Source: Betaproteobacteria bacterium (GTDB lineage Bacteria; Pseudomonadota; Gammaproteobacteria; Burkholderiales; Ga0077523). Taken from it: a stretch of DNA of 64,000 nucleotides. Below are positions 28,269-37,688 of this stretch, piece after piece (position 1 is the first letter of the stretch; each line of letters starts with the position of its first letter). The stretch is from positions 16,921 through 80,920 of the forward strand of contig JADJPK010000020.1 in assembly GCA_016713305.1 (NCBI GenBank), in the 5' to 3' direction. The notes below the pieces were generated by a model. The model ran no database searches and was not told the origin of the DNA. It saw only the letters and a program-made list of their open reading frames with translations. Position numbers and translations under genes: made by a program.

Positions 28269-29657
28269 ATGGACATGAACAAACCGGTTGACGAGCATCC
28301 GATGGTGGAACACCCACGGCACGTGTCGCTCGAGGAGAGCTGGGGCTACGACCGCAAGATCCTCGACTACATCCAGAACGCGGCTGCGCACGGGCTCTAC
28401 GAGATCCGCGGCCTGGGCGCCAAGCGGTCCGTGCCGCACTTCGACGATCTGGTGTTCCTGGCCGGGTCTGCATCGCGCTATCCGCTGGAGGGCTACCGCG
28501 AGAAGTGCCACACGAAGACCGTGCTCGGGACCCGCTTCGCGAAGAAGCCGATCGAACTGGAGATTCCCATCACGTTCGCCGGCATGAGCTTCGGCTCGCT
28601 TTCGGCGCGCGTGAAGGAAGCGCTGGGCCGTGCCGCCACGGAATTGGGGACGTCGACCACCACAGGCGATGGCGGCATGACCTCGGAGGAACGCCAGTCG
28701 TCGAAGACGCTGGTCTACCAGTGTCTGCCGTCGCGCTACGGATTCAATCCCGATGACCTTCGGCGGGCGGACGCCATCGAGGTGGTGATCGGGCAGGGGG
28801 CCAAGCCGGGCGGCGGCGGGATGCTGCTGGGCCAGAAGATCAATCCGCGCGTGGCGTCCATGCGCACGCTGCCGGAAGGCATCGATCAGCGCTCCGCGTG
28901 CCGGCATCCGGACTGGACGGGGCCGGACGATCTCGCCATCAAGATCGAGGAACTGCGCGAGATCACCGACTGGGAAAAGCCGATCTACGTGAAGGTGGGG
29001 GCCACGCGGACCTACAACGACGTGAAGCTGGCCGTGCACTCGGGGGCGGATGTCATCGTGGTGGACGGCATGCAGGGCGGCACTGCGGCGACGCAGACGG
29101 TCTTCATCGAACACGTGGGCATTCCGACATTGGCGGCACTGCGCCAGGCCGTGGAGGCGCTCGAAGAGATGGACATGCGCGGCAAGGTGCAGCTCATCAT
29201 TTCCGGCGGCATCCGGACCGGTGCCGACGTCGCGAAGGCGCTGGCGATGGGAGCTGACGCGGTGTCCATCGGCCAGGGCACGCTCATGGCCCTGGGGTGC
29301 AACAACGACACGTATTTCCAGAACGGCCACCACTGGGACGCATCGGCCGACTACGCCGCGCTCAACACGAAGGCCGGCTTCTGCCATCACTGCCACACGG
29401 GCAAGTGCCCCGTGGGCATCACCACGCAGGACGAGAAGCTGGAGCTTCGTCTCGAACCTGAAGTCGGCGCGCGGCACCTCAAGAACTACTTCAAGACCAT
29501 GAACATGGAGCTGACGACGGTCGCGCGGGCCTGCGGCAAGTCGAACGTCCATCACCTCGAGCGCGAAGATCTGGTGGCTCTCACCATCGAGGCGGCTGCG
29601 ATGGCCAAGGTTCCGCTGGCCGGCACTCAGTGGATCCCCGGCGTCAACGGATTCTGA
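28269..29657 (+). CDS. mgsC: N-methylglutamate synthase subunit C (glutamate synthase-like)
   Basis: 462 residues from ATG 28269. The FMN-binding glutamate synthase barrel is clear: GMSFGSLSARVKEALGRAA, TGDGGMTSEER, VIGQGAKPGGGGMLLGQKI, VDGMQGGTAATQ and SGGIRTGADVAKALAMGAD. A late CHHCHTGKCPVGI supplies the cysteines of an iron-sulfur cluster. With MgsA and MgsB it forms N-methylglutamate from gamma-glutamylmethylamide. It is shorter than glutamate synthase because the other domains are separate genes here. Confidence 0.9.
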   Translation: MDMNKPVDEHPMVEHPRHVSLEESWGYDRKILDYIQNAAAHGLYEIRGLGAKRSVPHFDDLVFLAGSASRYPLEGYREKCHTKTVLGTRFAKKPIELEIPITFAGMSFGSLSARVKEALGRAATELGTSTTTGDGGMTSEERQSSKTLVYQCLPSRYGFNPDDLRRADAIEVVIGQGAKPGGGGMLLGQKINPRVASMRTLPEGIDQRSACRHPDWTGPDDLAIKIEELREITDWEKPIYVKVGATRTYNDVKLAVHSGADVIVVDGMQGGTAATQTVFIEHVGIPTLAALRQAVEALEEMDMRGKVQLIISGGIRTGADVAKALAMGADAVSIGQGTLMALGCNNDTYFQNGHHWDASADYAALNTKAGFCHHCHTGKCPVGITTQDEKLELRLEPEVGARHLKNYFKTMNMELTTVARACGKSNVHHLEREDLVALTIEAAAMAKVPLAGTQWIPGVNGF

Positions 29658-29675
29658 CGCCACGGATCGAGCGCC

Positions 29676-30611
29676 ATGGCCGCCAGCATCATCGACGGAC
29701 GGCTGCTCGCGCGCAAGCTGCGTGGTGAGCTCGGTGCGCGGGCGCAGCGGCTGATCCGCCAAGGCACCCCGCCGGGGTTGGCCGTGGTGCTGGTTGGCGA
29801 CAATGCCGCGTCGCGCGTCTACGTGAACAACAAGGTCAAGGCGTGCGCGGAATGCGGGGTGCGATCCTTCCGGCACGAGCTGCCTGCGGATGTTTCGGAA
29901 GAGGAGGTCGTCGCGCTCGTCGAACGGCTCAATGCAGACCGCCACGTCCACGGCATTCTGGTCCAGCTTCCCTTGCCACGCGGCATCGATCTGCGGCGGG
30001 TTCTGGAGACCATTGCGGTGGACAAGGACGTGGACGGATTCCACCTGTACAACGTGGGTGGCCTCGTCGTCGGTGGGACGGTGTTTCCTCCCTGCACTCC
30101 CTACGGCGTGCAACTTCTGCTCGACGCGAGCGGCATCGAGGTGGAAGGCCGCAACGTGGTCGTCGTCGGCGCGAGCAACATCGTCGGCAAGCCGATGGCG
30201 CTGATGCTCCTGCAACGTGATGCGACCGTGACGGTCTGCCACGCGAAGACGCGCGACCTGGGACAGCACACCATTCTCGCGGACATACTGATCGTCGCGG
30301 CAGGTCAACCCGGGCTCATCGTGCCCCAGATGGTGAAACAGGGTGCGGTGGTCGTGGACGTGGGCATCAATCGCCTGCCGGATGGAAGGATCGTGGGGGA
30401 CGTGGATTTCGAAGGTGTCGCCGCCAAGGCCTCATGGATCACGCCCGTGCCCGGCGGGGTCGGTCCCATGACCGTGACCATGCTGATCGCCAACACGATC
30501 AAGTCGGCGGAACTCGCCGCGGATGGGCAGCCGCAGCGATTGGCAGGAAAGGCAGATGCGCTGCGGCACGCCGCGGAGCCCGAGGATTCGATCGCCGTGG
30601 ACGGTGGCTGA
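29676..30611 (+). CDS. folD: Methylene-tetrahydrofolate dehydrogenase/cyclohydrolase
   Basis: 311 residues, about 25 longer than usual because of a C-terminal tail rich in Ala and Gln. The signatures are complete: VYVNNKVKACAECG with the catalytic Lys, VQLPLPRGID, DKDVDGFH, VVGASNIVGKPMA and TPVPGGVGPMT. It converts methylene-tetrahydrofolate, the product of N-methylglutamate dehydrogenase, to 10-formyl-tetrahydrofolate, which PurU then hydrolyses. It starts 18 bases after mgsC. Confidence 0.93.
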   Translation: MAASIIDGRLLARKLRGELGARAQRLIRQGTPPGLAVVLVGDNAASRVYVNNKVKACAECGVRSFRHELPADVSEEEVVALVERLNADRHVHGILVQLPLPRGIDLRRVLETIAVDKDVDGFHLYNVGGLVVGGTVFPPCTPYGVQLLLDASGIEVEGRNVVVVGASNIVGKPMALMLLQRDATVTVCHAKTRDLGQHTILADILIVAAGQPGLIVPQMVKQGAVVVDVGINRLPDGRIVGDVDFEGVAAKASWITPVPGGVGPMTVTMLIANTIKSAELAADGQPQRLAGKADALRHAAEPEDSIAVDGG

Positions 30612-30728
30612 TCCGGAGGAGCCCGCCGGGTGTCTCGTCGACGGCGAAGCCGGTGCAGGAAGAAGACGAAGGGGCGCCGGGCGGGTGACCGCATCCGTTC
30701 CGGTCCCGGTGCCGTGAAGAGGTAGCAG

Positions 30729-31343
30729 ATGCCAGAGGATCCGAACAAGCCGCACGATCCGAACCGGTTGCTGGACAGGCATCTGGGCAATGTCGCCCGG
30801 GAACACCGTCAGCGCAATCACCTCACCATCGGCGAAGTGGCGGCGCAGATGGGCATCAGTTCGGGAATGCTGTCGAAGATCGAGAACGGACAGGCGTCCA
30901 TGAGCCTGGAGACGCTCGGCCAGCTCGCCCGTGCGCTGGGCATCCCGGTCGGCAATCTCTTCCGCGACTACAACGTGCCGCAGGGAGGAGCGCGGCTGGT
31001 GAAGCGCGGCGAGGGGATGGAGATCGTCCGCGGCGGAACCAAGCGAGGCTACGTCTACAACCTGCTCGCCTACGACCAGGGGCCCCGCCGGCGATTCGAA
31101 CCGTTCCTGGTGACCATGAACGACGACACGGAGATCTTTCCGTCGTTCGAACACCCCGGAACGGAATTCATCCACGTGCTGCGCGGCAAGCTCGACTATC
31201 GTTGCGGCCAGCGGATCTATTCCCTCGCACCGGGCGACTCGCTCACTTTCCGGGGCGAGGTCCCCCACGGGCCGGAACGGCTCGTGGAAGTCCCGGCCCA
31301 GATCCTGTCCATCATCGTGTACGGGGCGGAGGACATGCTCTGA
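30729..31343 (+). CDS. XRE-family regulator with C-terminal cupin (methylamine arm)
   Basis: 204 residues. The helix-turn-helix at about 33-70 holds the recognition segment ISSGMLSKIENGQAS. A cupin domain fills about 105-200 (HPGTEFIHVLRGKLDYRCG, APGDSLTFRGEVPHGPERLV). It is clearly related to the regulator at 42030, with nearly identical recognition helices. It follows folD after 117 bases, at the end of the methylamine operon. It probably controls this operon and/or the amide operon, sensing a small ligand in the cupin (inference). The AGAGG ribosome site is 8 bases upstream. Confidence 0.88.
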   Translation: MPEDPNKPHDPNRLLDRHLGNVAREHRQRNHLTIGEVAAQMGISSGMLSKIENGQASMSLETLGQLARALGIPVGNLFRDYNVPQGGARLVKRGEGMEIVRGGTKRGYVYNLLAYDQGPRRRFEPFLVTMNDDTEIFPSFEHPGTEFIHVLRGKLDYRCGQRIYSLAPGDSLTFRGEVPHGPERLVEVPAQILSIIVYGAEDML

Positions 31344-31346
31344 TCC

Positions 31347-31363
31347 GGCGCCCCCGGGGCGCC
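31347..31363. terminator. Bidirectional hairpin between convergent operons
   Basis: GGCGCCC-CCG-GGGCGCC, a near-perfect 17-base palindrome. It sits 4 bases after the XRE-cupin stop and 10 bases from the stop of the Sel1 gene that reads the other way. The position fits termination of both, although neither side has a U-tract. Confidence 0.5.
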
Positions 31364-31373
31364 GCTGCCGCCG

Positions 31374-32024
31374 TCAGGTCGCGGGCAGTGCTTCTCTGCG
31401 CGCTGACTGAAACTGTGCGAGCTTGGCCTGTGCGGCCTGCTTTTCCTCGATGGACATCTGCTCCACGATAGGTTCGAGCGAGGCAAGCGCGTGGCCGGCG
31501 CCTTGCTGCGAGGCCAGCGTCAGCCAGACGAACGCCTCCACACGGTCCTTCTGCACGCCATCGTTGCCGCACAGAAGATAGCCGAGCCTCGCCTGGGAAG
31601 GAGTGTGGCCGAGTTCCGCGGCGCGCCGGTACCAGACCAGGGCCTCTGCCGGGTCCGCCTCGGCGCCGCGTCCCTTGGCAAGCAGGACCGCGAGGTTGAA
31701 CATGGCATGGGCGTCTCCCTGTTCGGCCGCACGGCGCAGCCACGAGATGGCGGCACGATCGTCGCGATCCACCCCGCGGCCCAGTCCGTACATGGCACCC
31801 ACGTTGTTCTGGGCCAGGCGGTTTCCCGCCTCGGCGGATCGCAGATACCAGCGAAAGGCCTCGTTCGCATCCGGCGTCACGCCCTGGCCGTTCTCGTAGA
31901 GACTTCCGATCCAGGCCTGTGCCTCGGCGTCTCCGGACTGCGCCAGAGGCATCCACAGATCCAGTGCGGCCTGGAATTCTCCGGCCTGATACTTCATGAA
32001 AGCGTGTTCCCGGTTCATCGGCAT
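31374..32024 (-). CDS. Sel1-repeat (TPR-like) protein
   Basis: 216 residues without a clear signal peptide. It is made of about four 36-residue Sel1 repeats: DAEAQAWIGSLYENGQGVTPD, NRLAQNNVGAMYGLGRGVDRD, DAHAMFNLAVLLAKGRGAEAD and TPSQARLGYLLCGNDGVQKD. Such proteins are scaffolds for protein contacts. It ends the dimethylformamidase operon, 27 bases after the Rieske-like gene. A role in assembly or regulation there is only a guess. Confidence 0.85.
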   Translation of the reverse strand: MPMNREHAFMKYQAGEFQAALDLWMPLAQSGDAEAQAWIGSLYENGQGVTPDANEAFRWYLRSAEAGNRLAQNNVGAMYGLGRGVDRDDRAAISWLRRAAEQGDAHAMFNLAVLLAKGRGAEADPAEALVWYRRAAELGHTPSQARLGYLLCGNDGVQKDRVEAFVWLTLASQQGAGHALASLEPIVEQMSIEEKQAAQAKLAQFQSARREALPAT

Positions 32025-32051
32025 GGTCCTTGTGGCGGATTCCCGGACCCT

Positions 32052-33143
32052 TCAGAAGGGCCCGGAGTTGACCCCGGCATTGGATTCCCGGCCGGGCATG
32101 GTGAAGATCGGCTGCTCGACGTACCGGTGCCGTGCGACGAGCTTGGGGACGTACCAGCGGTGGAAGCGCCACTGCCAGGGATCGTCCTCGCGGGCCGGGG
32201 CGGACAAGGCATCCACCGCGTGCTTGTGCAGGAGTTCGGCGGTGGAGATCGATGCCGCGAGGCGCGACCTGCAGATGGCGATCCGGGAGGTGTCGTCGTC
32301 GAGCAGGGGCGACGTGACCCCGGCCCTGCGCACCTGGAAGAAGTCCGCGTGGACCATCGTTCTTTCCATGCCCACCGGTTGAGCGTGCGCCACGATCAGC
32401 ATGTCGCCGATGGACCGCACCGAGATATTCGGAAAGCCGCCGACATGCGTTTCGTTCCCGCTGTCCAGGGGCGTGAGCCGTGCCTCGGCACGCGTGAACA
32501 GTTTCCAGTTGAACCTGCCTTCGGCGGTCGCGTGCTGCAGGTGGAGAAGACCGGTCTCCTGATAGCTCTCGAGTGCCGTGCCCAGATCCTCGAGTTGGTC
32601 TTCCAGCGGATCCGCATCCGATCGGAGGCATACGAAGGCAAGCGGCCCCACCTGCTTCACCGGGACCGGAACGAGTTTGGCCGGATTGATCCCGGCGAAC
32701 ATGTACATCTCCGGCACATCGCTGCCGTCGGCATTCGCGGGGACGACGTCCCGGTCCTTCGAGAACCCGCAGGACGTGTAGAAGCAGTCGGTCTTGTTGC
32801 CTGTCTGACACTGACGCGGCACGAAGCGGCAACCGCCGTGCTGGGCGAAATTGAACCAGGCGCGCAACGAGCCACGGGCGTCGCGCCGGAGATGGATGCC
32901 GTGGTTGCCCACCGTGAACGGGAGCAGATCGCCTGGATTGCCGATGCGTACCGGGGCGCCGACTGGAACCCACGAACGTGTCCAGATCTGCTCGTCCTCC
33001 AGCAAGGAGAAGGCGTGAGACCGGTACGCGAATGCGGGCAGCGAGGTGGCTTCGCCGAACGGAGCGAGAGCCAGGTGATACAGGGCGGCATCGGTGAGAT
33101 CCTGGCCGCCGTCGGCATAGCCGAGCGTGGGTTGCCAATGCAT
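32052..33143 (-). CDS. Rieske oxygenase alpha-like protein lacking most metal ligands
   Basis: 363 residues. The N-terminal half aligns by eye with ring-hydroxylating oxygenase alpha subunits (IWTRSWVPVGAPVRIGNPGDLLPFTVGNHGIHL). The Rieske CxH...CxxH site, however, reads AQH at about 101-103 and CFYT at about 121-124, so two of four ligands are lost. In the C-terminal half NWKLF is present, but the usual EN..D.YH iron-binding stretch reads TRAEARLTPLD, while the later FPNISV is kept. It looks like a non-catalytic relative or one with altered metals. It lies 106 bases downstream of dmfA2 in the same direction. Confidence 0.7.
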   Translation of the reverse strand: MHWQPTLGYADGGQDLTDAALYHLALAPFGEATSLPAFAYRSHAFSLLEDEQIWTRSWVPVGAPVRIGNPGDLLPFTVGNHGIHLRRDARGSLRAWFNFAQHGGCRFVPRQCQTGNKTDCFYTSCGFSKDRDVVPANADGSDVPEMYMFAGINPAKLVPVPVKQVGPLAFVCLRSDADPLEDQLEDLGTALESYQETGLLHLQHATAEGRFNWKLFTRAEARLTPLDSGNETHVGGFPNISVRSIGDMLIVAHAQPVGMERTMVHADFFQVRRAGVTSPLLDDDTSRIAICRSRLAASISTAELLHKHAVDALSAPAREDDPWQWRFHRWYVPKLVARHRYVEQPIFTMPGRESNAGVNSGPF

Positions 33144-33249
33144 GAACAGTCCTCCATGGACCGGGCGCCGGTCACAGGGCGCCTCGAAATGCGGACGGAC
33201 GCCGAGAAGGGCGGGCGACCCCGGAAGACCGGGGCCGCCCTGGACTTCC

Positions 33250-35664
33250 TCAGATGCCGCGAGCCGTGCTCACCTTGTTTCCGGGACGGTCGTAGTCGGC
33301 GCGTCCGCGCGGGATGCAGGCATCCTTGGGCGGAGGCGGCAACGGGCCGTCCTTCATGAAACGGTCGAGCACGTTCTTCACCAGACGGGAGATGTTGTTC
33401 TTCGCCGGGTCGCCGTTGTTCCAGGGCAGGGAGCCGCAGAACGCGATGGAACTGAAGGCGAAGCATCCGCCGCCGTTGGGCGTCTCGTGGTACGCGATGT
33501 CCGAGCGCACCCGGGGGTGCTGCGTTCCGTCGAGGCCCTGCTGGTTGAAGCCGTAGTCTTCCATCACCAGCAGGTAGCCCTCCGTGTGCCGACCGGCGGA
33601 GGTGGCGACCACGAGCGTGTGAGGCGGAGAACCGAGCATGGTGTCGACGATGTCCAGCTCCGTTCCCGCCGCGCCGCCGCCGACCAGGCCGAAGTTGCCG
33701 AGTTTCTCGTCCTGTCCGATGCCGTCGAAGGCCCACGCCACGCGGGGGTCGTTGCTCTCCGGCGTGCGGGTGTAGTAGGTGGAGATGTCGAAGCCTTCGG
33801 ACGACATGCCCGTGCCTGCCACCGTGTGAAGGTAACGGCCGCGGTACCGCCACATTCCGCCCAGCTCACCGGTCGACTGGTGGTAGTACTCGCCAGGATC
33901 GGCACGCCAGGTGCGGATGCCGGACTCGCAACGTCGCATCTCGGTGACGATGCCGCGGCCCAGATGATCGTAGGCCGGGTGATACGAATGGACCCAGTAC
34001 CAGCCGTCCGCGCCCATGTACATGAGGCGTCCGCCCTGCTGCGTGTAGTTGTGGAGGGCATCCAGTTGAGGTCCGGAATTGTGCTCGGGGTGCGAACCCG
34101 TGATGACCACGTTGTAGCCCTTGAGGCGCGCCAGCCCGTCGTAGTTGACGTCCTCGTCCGTGATCACGTCGTAGTTGTAGCCATTCACCTCCAGCCAGTA
34201 GATGAGGTGCAGGTCCGCCGGGTACTGCCATGGGGCCTGCATGAGGAAGTGATCGTACTTGGGACGGATGCTGAGTATGGGCCGCAGGCGCGAGGAGAGG
34301 CACAGTCCGCTGCCGTCGGTGTGGGTGTCGTAGATCGAGCCGCCGTACTCGCGATGCTCCGACAGGAACATGTTCTGGTGCTGCATGATCGGCACGCGAT
34401 AGACCAGTAGCTCGGCGCCGCCGGCATTGTTGGCCAGGTGCTCGTTCGCGTAGGCCATGTAGCTGATCGTGGGGATCATCACGGCGATCTTGGCCGTCTC
34501 CTGACCGACCCGGGGCACGACGAAGAAGGGGATGTAGTCCTCATCCCCGTCCGCGGTCGTGAGCTTGACCGCGTAGCACGCGCTCTTGAGGTCGGCCGGC
34601 ACCTGCCACTCGAAGTCCACGTCCCAGCGGGCGTCGTCGATATCGTCATCGTGGAAGTGGATGGCCCCGTACTCGCCCGGGGCGTGCTTCCAGTCGAAGT
34701 TGTGACCGGACCAGTTGCAGCCCGTCATGGCGCGCGTGGGGCAGTTCACCAGCTTCGCGTGATTGAGGTAGGGCCCCTTGTCGGTCGCCATGATGGTGTT
34801 GATGCCGACGCCGAAATCCCAGGATCCCACCAGGCATTCCGAAAGCTTCGGCGTGGGACCGCTGCCGCGGCGTTCGTCCATGCCCGTCTGTCCGCCCAGC
34901 TTCATCGTCTCGATTTCCAGCCGGGTCAATGCGCGGTCGCACACACGGGGACTGTCGATCTTGCCGTTGTAGTGCCCGGCGATGACCATCCCCTTGGGAA
35001 CGGAAGAGGCGGCCAACGGGCCGCCTGCTGCACTGCCCGTGTAGCCGGCGATGACCAGCGGAATTCCGCTGTGCTTGACCGGACCGGAGACCTTGGTGGT
35101 GACCGGAGTGATCTCGGGATCCAGGGCGTACGAGATCTGGGGTTCGTGATAGAGGACGGCCTCGCCGGTGTCGGCATTGAACGTCGCCGCGATGAAATGC
35201 CACGCGTGGTCACGCAGCGGAGAAGGGCCGGCGATCCTGACGTCGTTGATGCGCAGTTCCGGGCAGCCGTCCTCGTTGATGAAGAGGCCGTAGCCACCCT
35301 CGGCGGGGGACCATTTCGTGACCAGACCCTGGGCACCGTGCTTCCAGTACTTGGGGTGCGTCTTGGGCGTCGTGGGCCAGACCCAGCACTGGACCGTGAA
35401 GCTCTTCACGCGCAGCGACGGGTTGTCGAGAACATAGCCGTAGCTGCCGCTGTGGATGACCTGCTTCTTGCCGGGATACTCGCCATTGACCGACACGCTG
35501 ATCGGCTTCTCGATGAAACCGGGACCGCGAGGATTGGTGTCGCCATTGATCATCTTCACGATCTCGGCGCGGTACTTGGAAGGTCCGTCGCAATTGACGT
35601 AGAACTTGATCTTGTCGCCGGGGTGGACGCTGAACTTGTCCGCGTACCCTGTGAGTCTCATCAT
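33250..35664 (-). CDS. dmfA2: N,N-dimethylformamidase large subunit
   Basis: 804 residues, near the roughly 760 of known large subunits. The N-terminal third has a LamG-like beta-sandwich (FTVQCWVWPTT, GYGLFINEDG, HAWHFIAATFN). The C-terminal part has SYMAYANEHL, SIYDTHTDGSG and GSHPEHNSGPQLDAL. Known dimethylformamidase binds one iron with two Tyr and one Glu; Y405, Y445 and E527 fall at plausible positions, with H525 in the same SHPE motif. It hydrolyses DMF to formate and dimethylamine with the small subunit. Start ATG 35664 has AGGAG six bases before it. Other N-methylamides could be substrates. Confidence 0.88.
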   Translation of the reverse strand: MMRLTGYADKFSVHPGDKIKFYVNCDGPSKYRAEIVKMINGDTNPRGPGFIEKPISVSVNGEYPGKKQVIHSGSYGYVLDNPSLRVKSFTVQCWVWPTTPKTHPKYWKHGAQGLVTKWSPAEGGYGLFINEDGCPELRINDVRIAGPSPLRDHAWHFIAATFNADTGEAVLYHEPQISYALDPEITPVTTKVSGPVKHSGIPLVIAGYTGSAAGGPLAASSVPKGMVIAGHYNGKIDSPRVCDRALTRLEIETMKLGGQTGMDERRGSGPTPKLSECLVGSWDFGVGINTIMATDKGPYLNHAKLVNCPTRAMTGCNWSGHNFDWKHAPGEYGAIHFHDDDIDDARWDVDFEWQVPADLKSACYAVKLTTADGDEDYIPFFVVPRVGQETAKIAVMIPTISYMAYANEHLANNAGGAELLVYRVPIMQHQNMFLSEHREYGGSIYDTHTDGSGLCLSSRLRPILSIRPKYDHFLMQAPWQYPADLHLIYWLEVNGYNYDVITDEDVNYDGLARLKGYNVVITGSHPEHNSGPQLDALHNYTQQGGRLMYMGADGWYWVHSYHPAYDHLGRGIVTEMRRCESGIRTWRADPGEYYHQSTGELGGMWRYRGRYLHTVAGTGMSSEGFDISTYYTRTPESNDPRVAWAFDGIGQDEKLGNFGLVGGGAAGTELDIVDTMLGSPPHTLVVATSAGRHTEGYLLVMEDYGFNQQGLDGTQHPRVRSDIAYHETPNGGGCFAFSSIAFCGSLPWNNGDPAKNNISRLVKNVLDRFMKDGPLPPPPKDACIPRGRADYDRPGNKVSTARGI

Positions 35665-35710
35665 GTTGTTCTCCTGGATGGGATGTGAGTGGTTGTCATC
35701 GTGAAGGGGG

Positions 35711-36151
35711 TCAGGTGGCCGTCCAGTTGTCGTCGCGCCGCTTCCAGCCCTCGTTGAAGTGCTCGGGCATGCCGTCGTGCTCGGCCATCTCGTCCAGGCG
35801 CATCAGGAAGATGGCGTGCTGCACTTCCTGCTCGTCGTCGAAGACCCGGTTGTCCACGAACTCCGGCGGCACGCCGCGCACACCGGCCAGGCGTCCGATG
35901 CGCCACTCCTTCTCGACCTTGGTGCAGATCACCACCAGCTTGTTCTTGGCCGGTTGCGCGCGCATGCGCAGCAGCACGCGGTTCAGCAGGAAATCTTCGT
36001 GGATGCCGCCGGAAATGTCGGTCGTGTCGCCTGGCGTGGCGCACTTCAGGATGGAGCAGCCGGCCACCCCCTTCATCGAGCGGATGCACTCCTCGTGCTC
36101 CTTCACCAGCCGGTCGTATTCCGGCGTTCCCTTCTTCGGAATGGAAATCAT
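35711..36151 (-). CDS. dmfA1: N,N-dimethylformamidase small subunit
   Basis: 146 residues, close to the approximately 130 of known small subunits. Mostly alpha-helical and charged, without signal peptide; blocks such as GGIHEDFLLNRVLLRMRAQ, IGRLAGVRGVPPEFVDN and HAIFLMRLDEMAEHDGMPEHFNEGWKRR are visible. It lies immediately upstream of the large subunit, as in known dmfA1A2 pairs, and has a strong GAGGAGG ribosome site. It stabilises the complex and contributes no known catalytic residue. Confidence 0.85.
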   Translation of the reverse strand: MISIPKKGTPEYDRLVKEHEECIRSMKGVAGCSILKCATPGDTTDISGGIHEDFLLNRVLLRMRAQPAKNKLVVICTKVEKEWRIGRLAGVRGVPPEFVDNRVFDDEQEVQHAIFLMRLDEMAEHDGMPEHFNEGWKRRDDNWTAT

Positions 36152-36250
36152 CTGAACCTCCTCGTTACGTGGTTGAGCAACAGCGAAAAATGCGGCAGAA
36201 GGCGCGGCGCATGGGAATTGGGGCGCTTGCCCGGATCGGGACGGGGGCGT

Positions 36251-36938
36251 TCATATCGTCAGGTGCTTGTGGATCATCTCGTCGGTGAGGTCGCCGATGG
36301 CGCCTTCCACGGCGATCGCGCCCTTGTCCATGACGGCGAACCGGTTCGCCGCGCGCTGCGCGAACTCCACGTTCTGTTCGATCAGGATCACGGTGAGCCC
36401 GAGCGACCGGTTGAGACGGATGACGAGGTCCTGGATCTGCTCGACGATGTTCGGCTGGATGCCTTCGGTCGGTTCATCGAGGATGAGCAGCTTGGGATCC
36501 GTCGCGAGCGCGCGGGCGATGGCGAGTTGCTGCGCCTGACCGCCCGACAGTGTTCCCGCGCGCTTGTCCAGGTTCTCCGCGAGATAGGGAAAGAGATCCA
36601 GGACGTTCGCCGGTATGCCGCGTCCGCCATCCGAACGGGCGAACGTGCCGAGAAGGATGTTCTCGCGCACGGTGAACTTCGGCAGGATTCCCCGGCCCTG
36701 GGGGATGTAACCGACGCCGTGAGCCGCGCGCTTGTGCGAGGGCCACTGGGCGATGTCGACGCCCTCGATGCGGATGCTTCCCGATATGCGGGTGGTGAGA
36801 CCCAGAAGCGTGCGGGCCAGGGTGGTCTTGCCCACACCGTTGCGGCCGATCACGGCGAGCAGGTCTCCCTTCGCGAGGGCGAGGCTCAAGTCCTGGATGA
36901 TCGGTGTCTTGCCGTAGTACGACGTCACGTGGGACAGC

Positions 36939-36946
<8 letters not shown>
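36251..36946 (-). CDS. Branched-chain/urea-type ABC transporter ATPase (LivF/UrtE-like)
   Basis: 231 residues with Walker A GRNGVGKTT, signature LSGGQAQQ, Walker B LLILDEP and the usual D- and H-loops. Together with the LivG-like ATPase it energises import. It overlaps that gene by 8 bases. It ends 99 bases before dmfA1, which suggests a single operon for uptake and hydrolysis of the amide. Confidence 0.92.

Positions 36947-37687
<741 letters not shown>

Positions 37688-37688
<1 letters not shown>

Noticed and set aside
28233..30308. A 691-codon open frame opposite mgsC and folD
   Set aside because: No family feature, and it covers two clearly conserved genes plus the intergenic gap.
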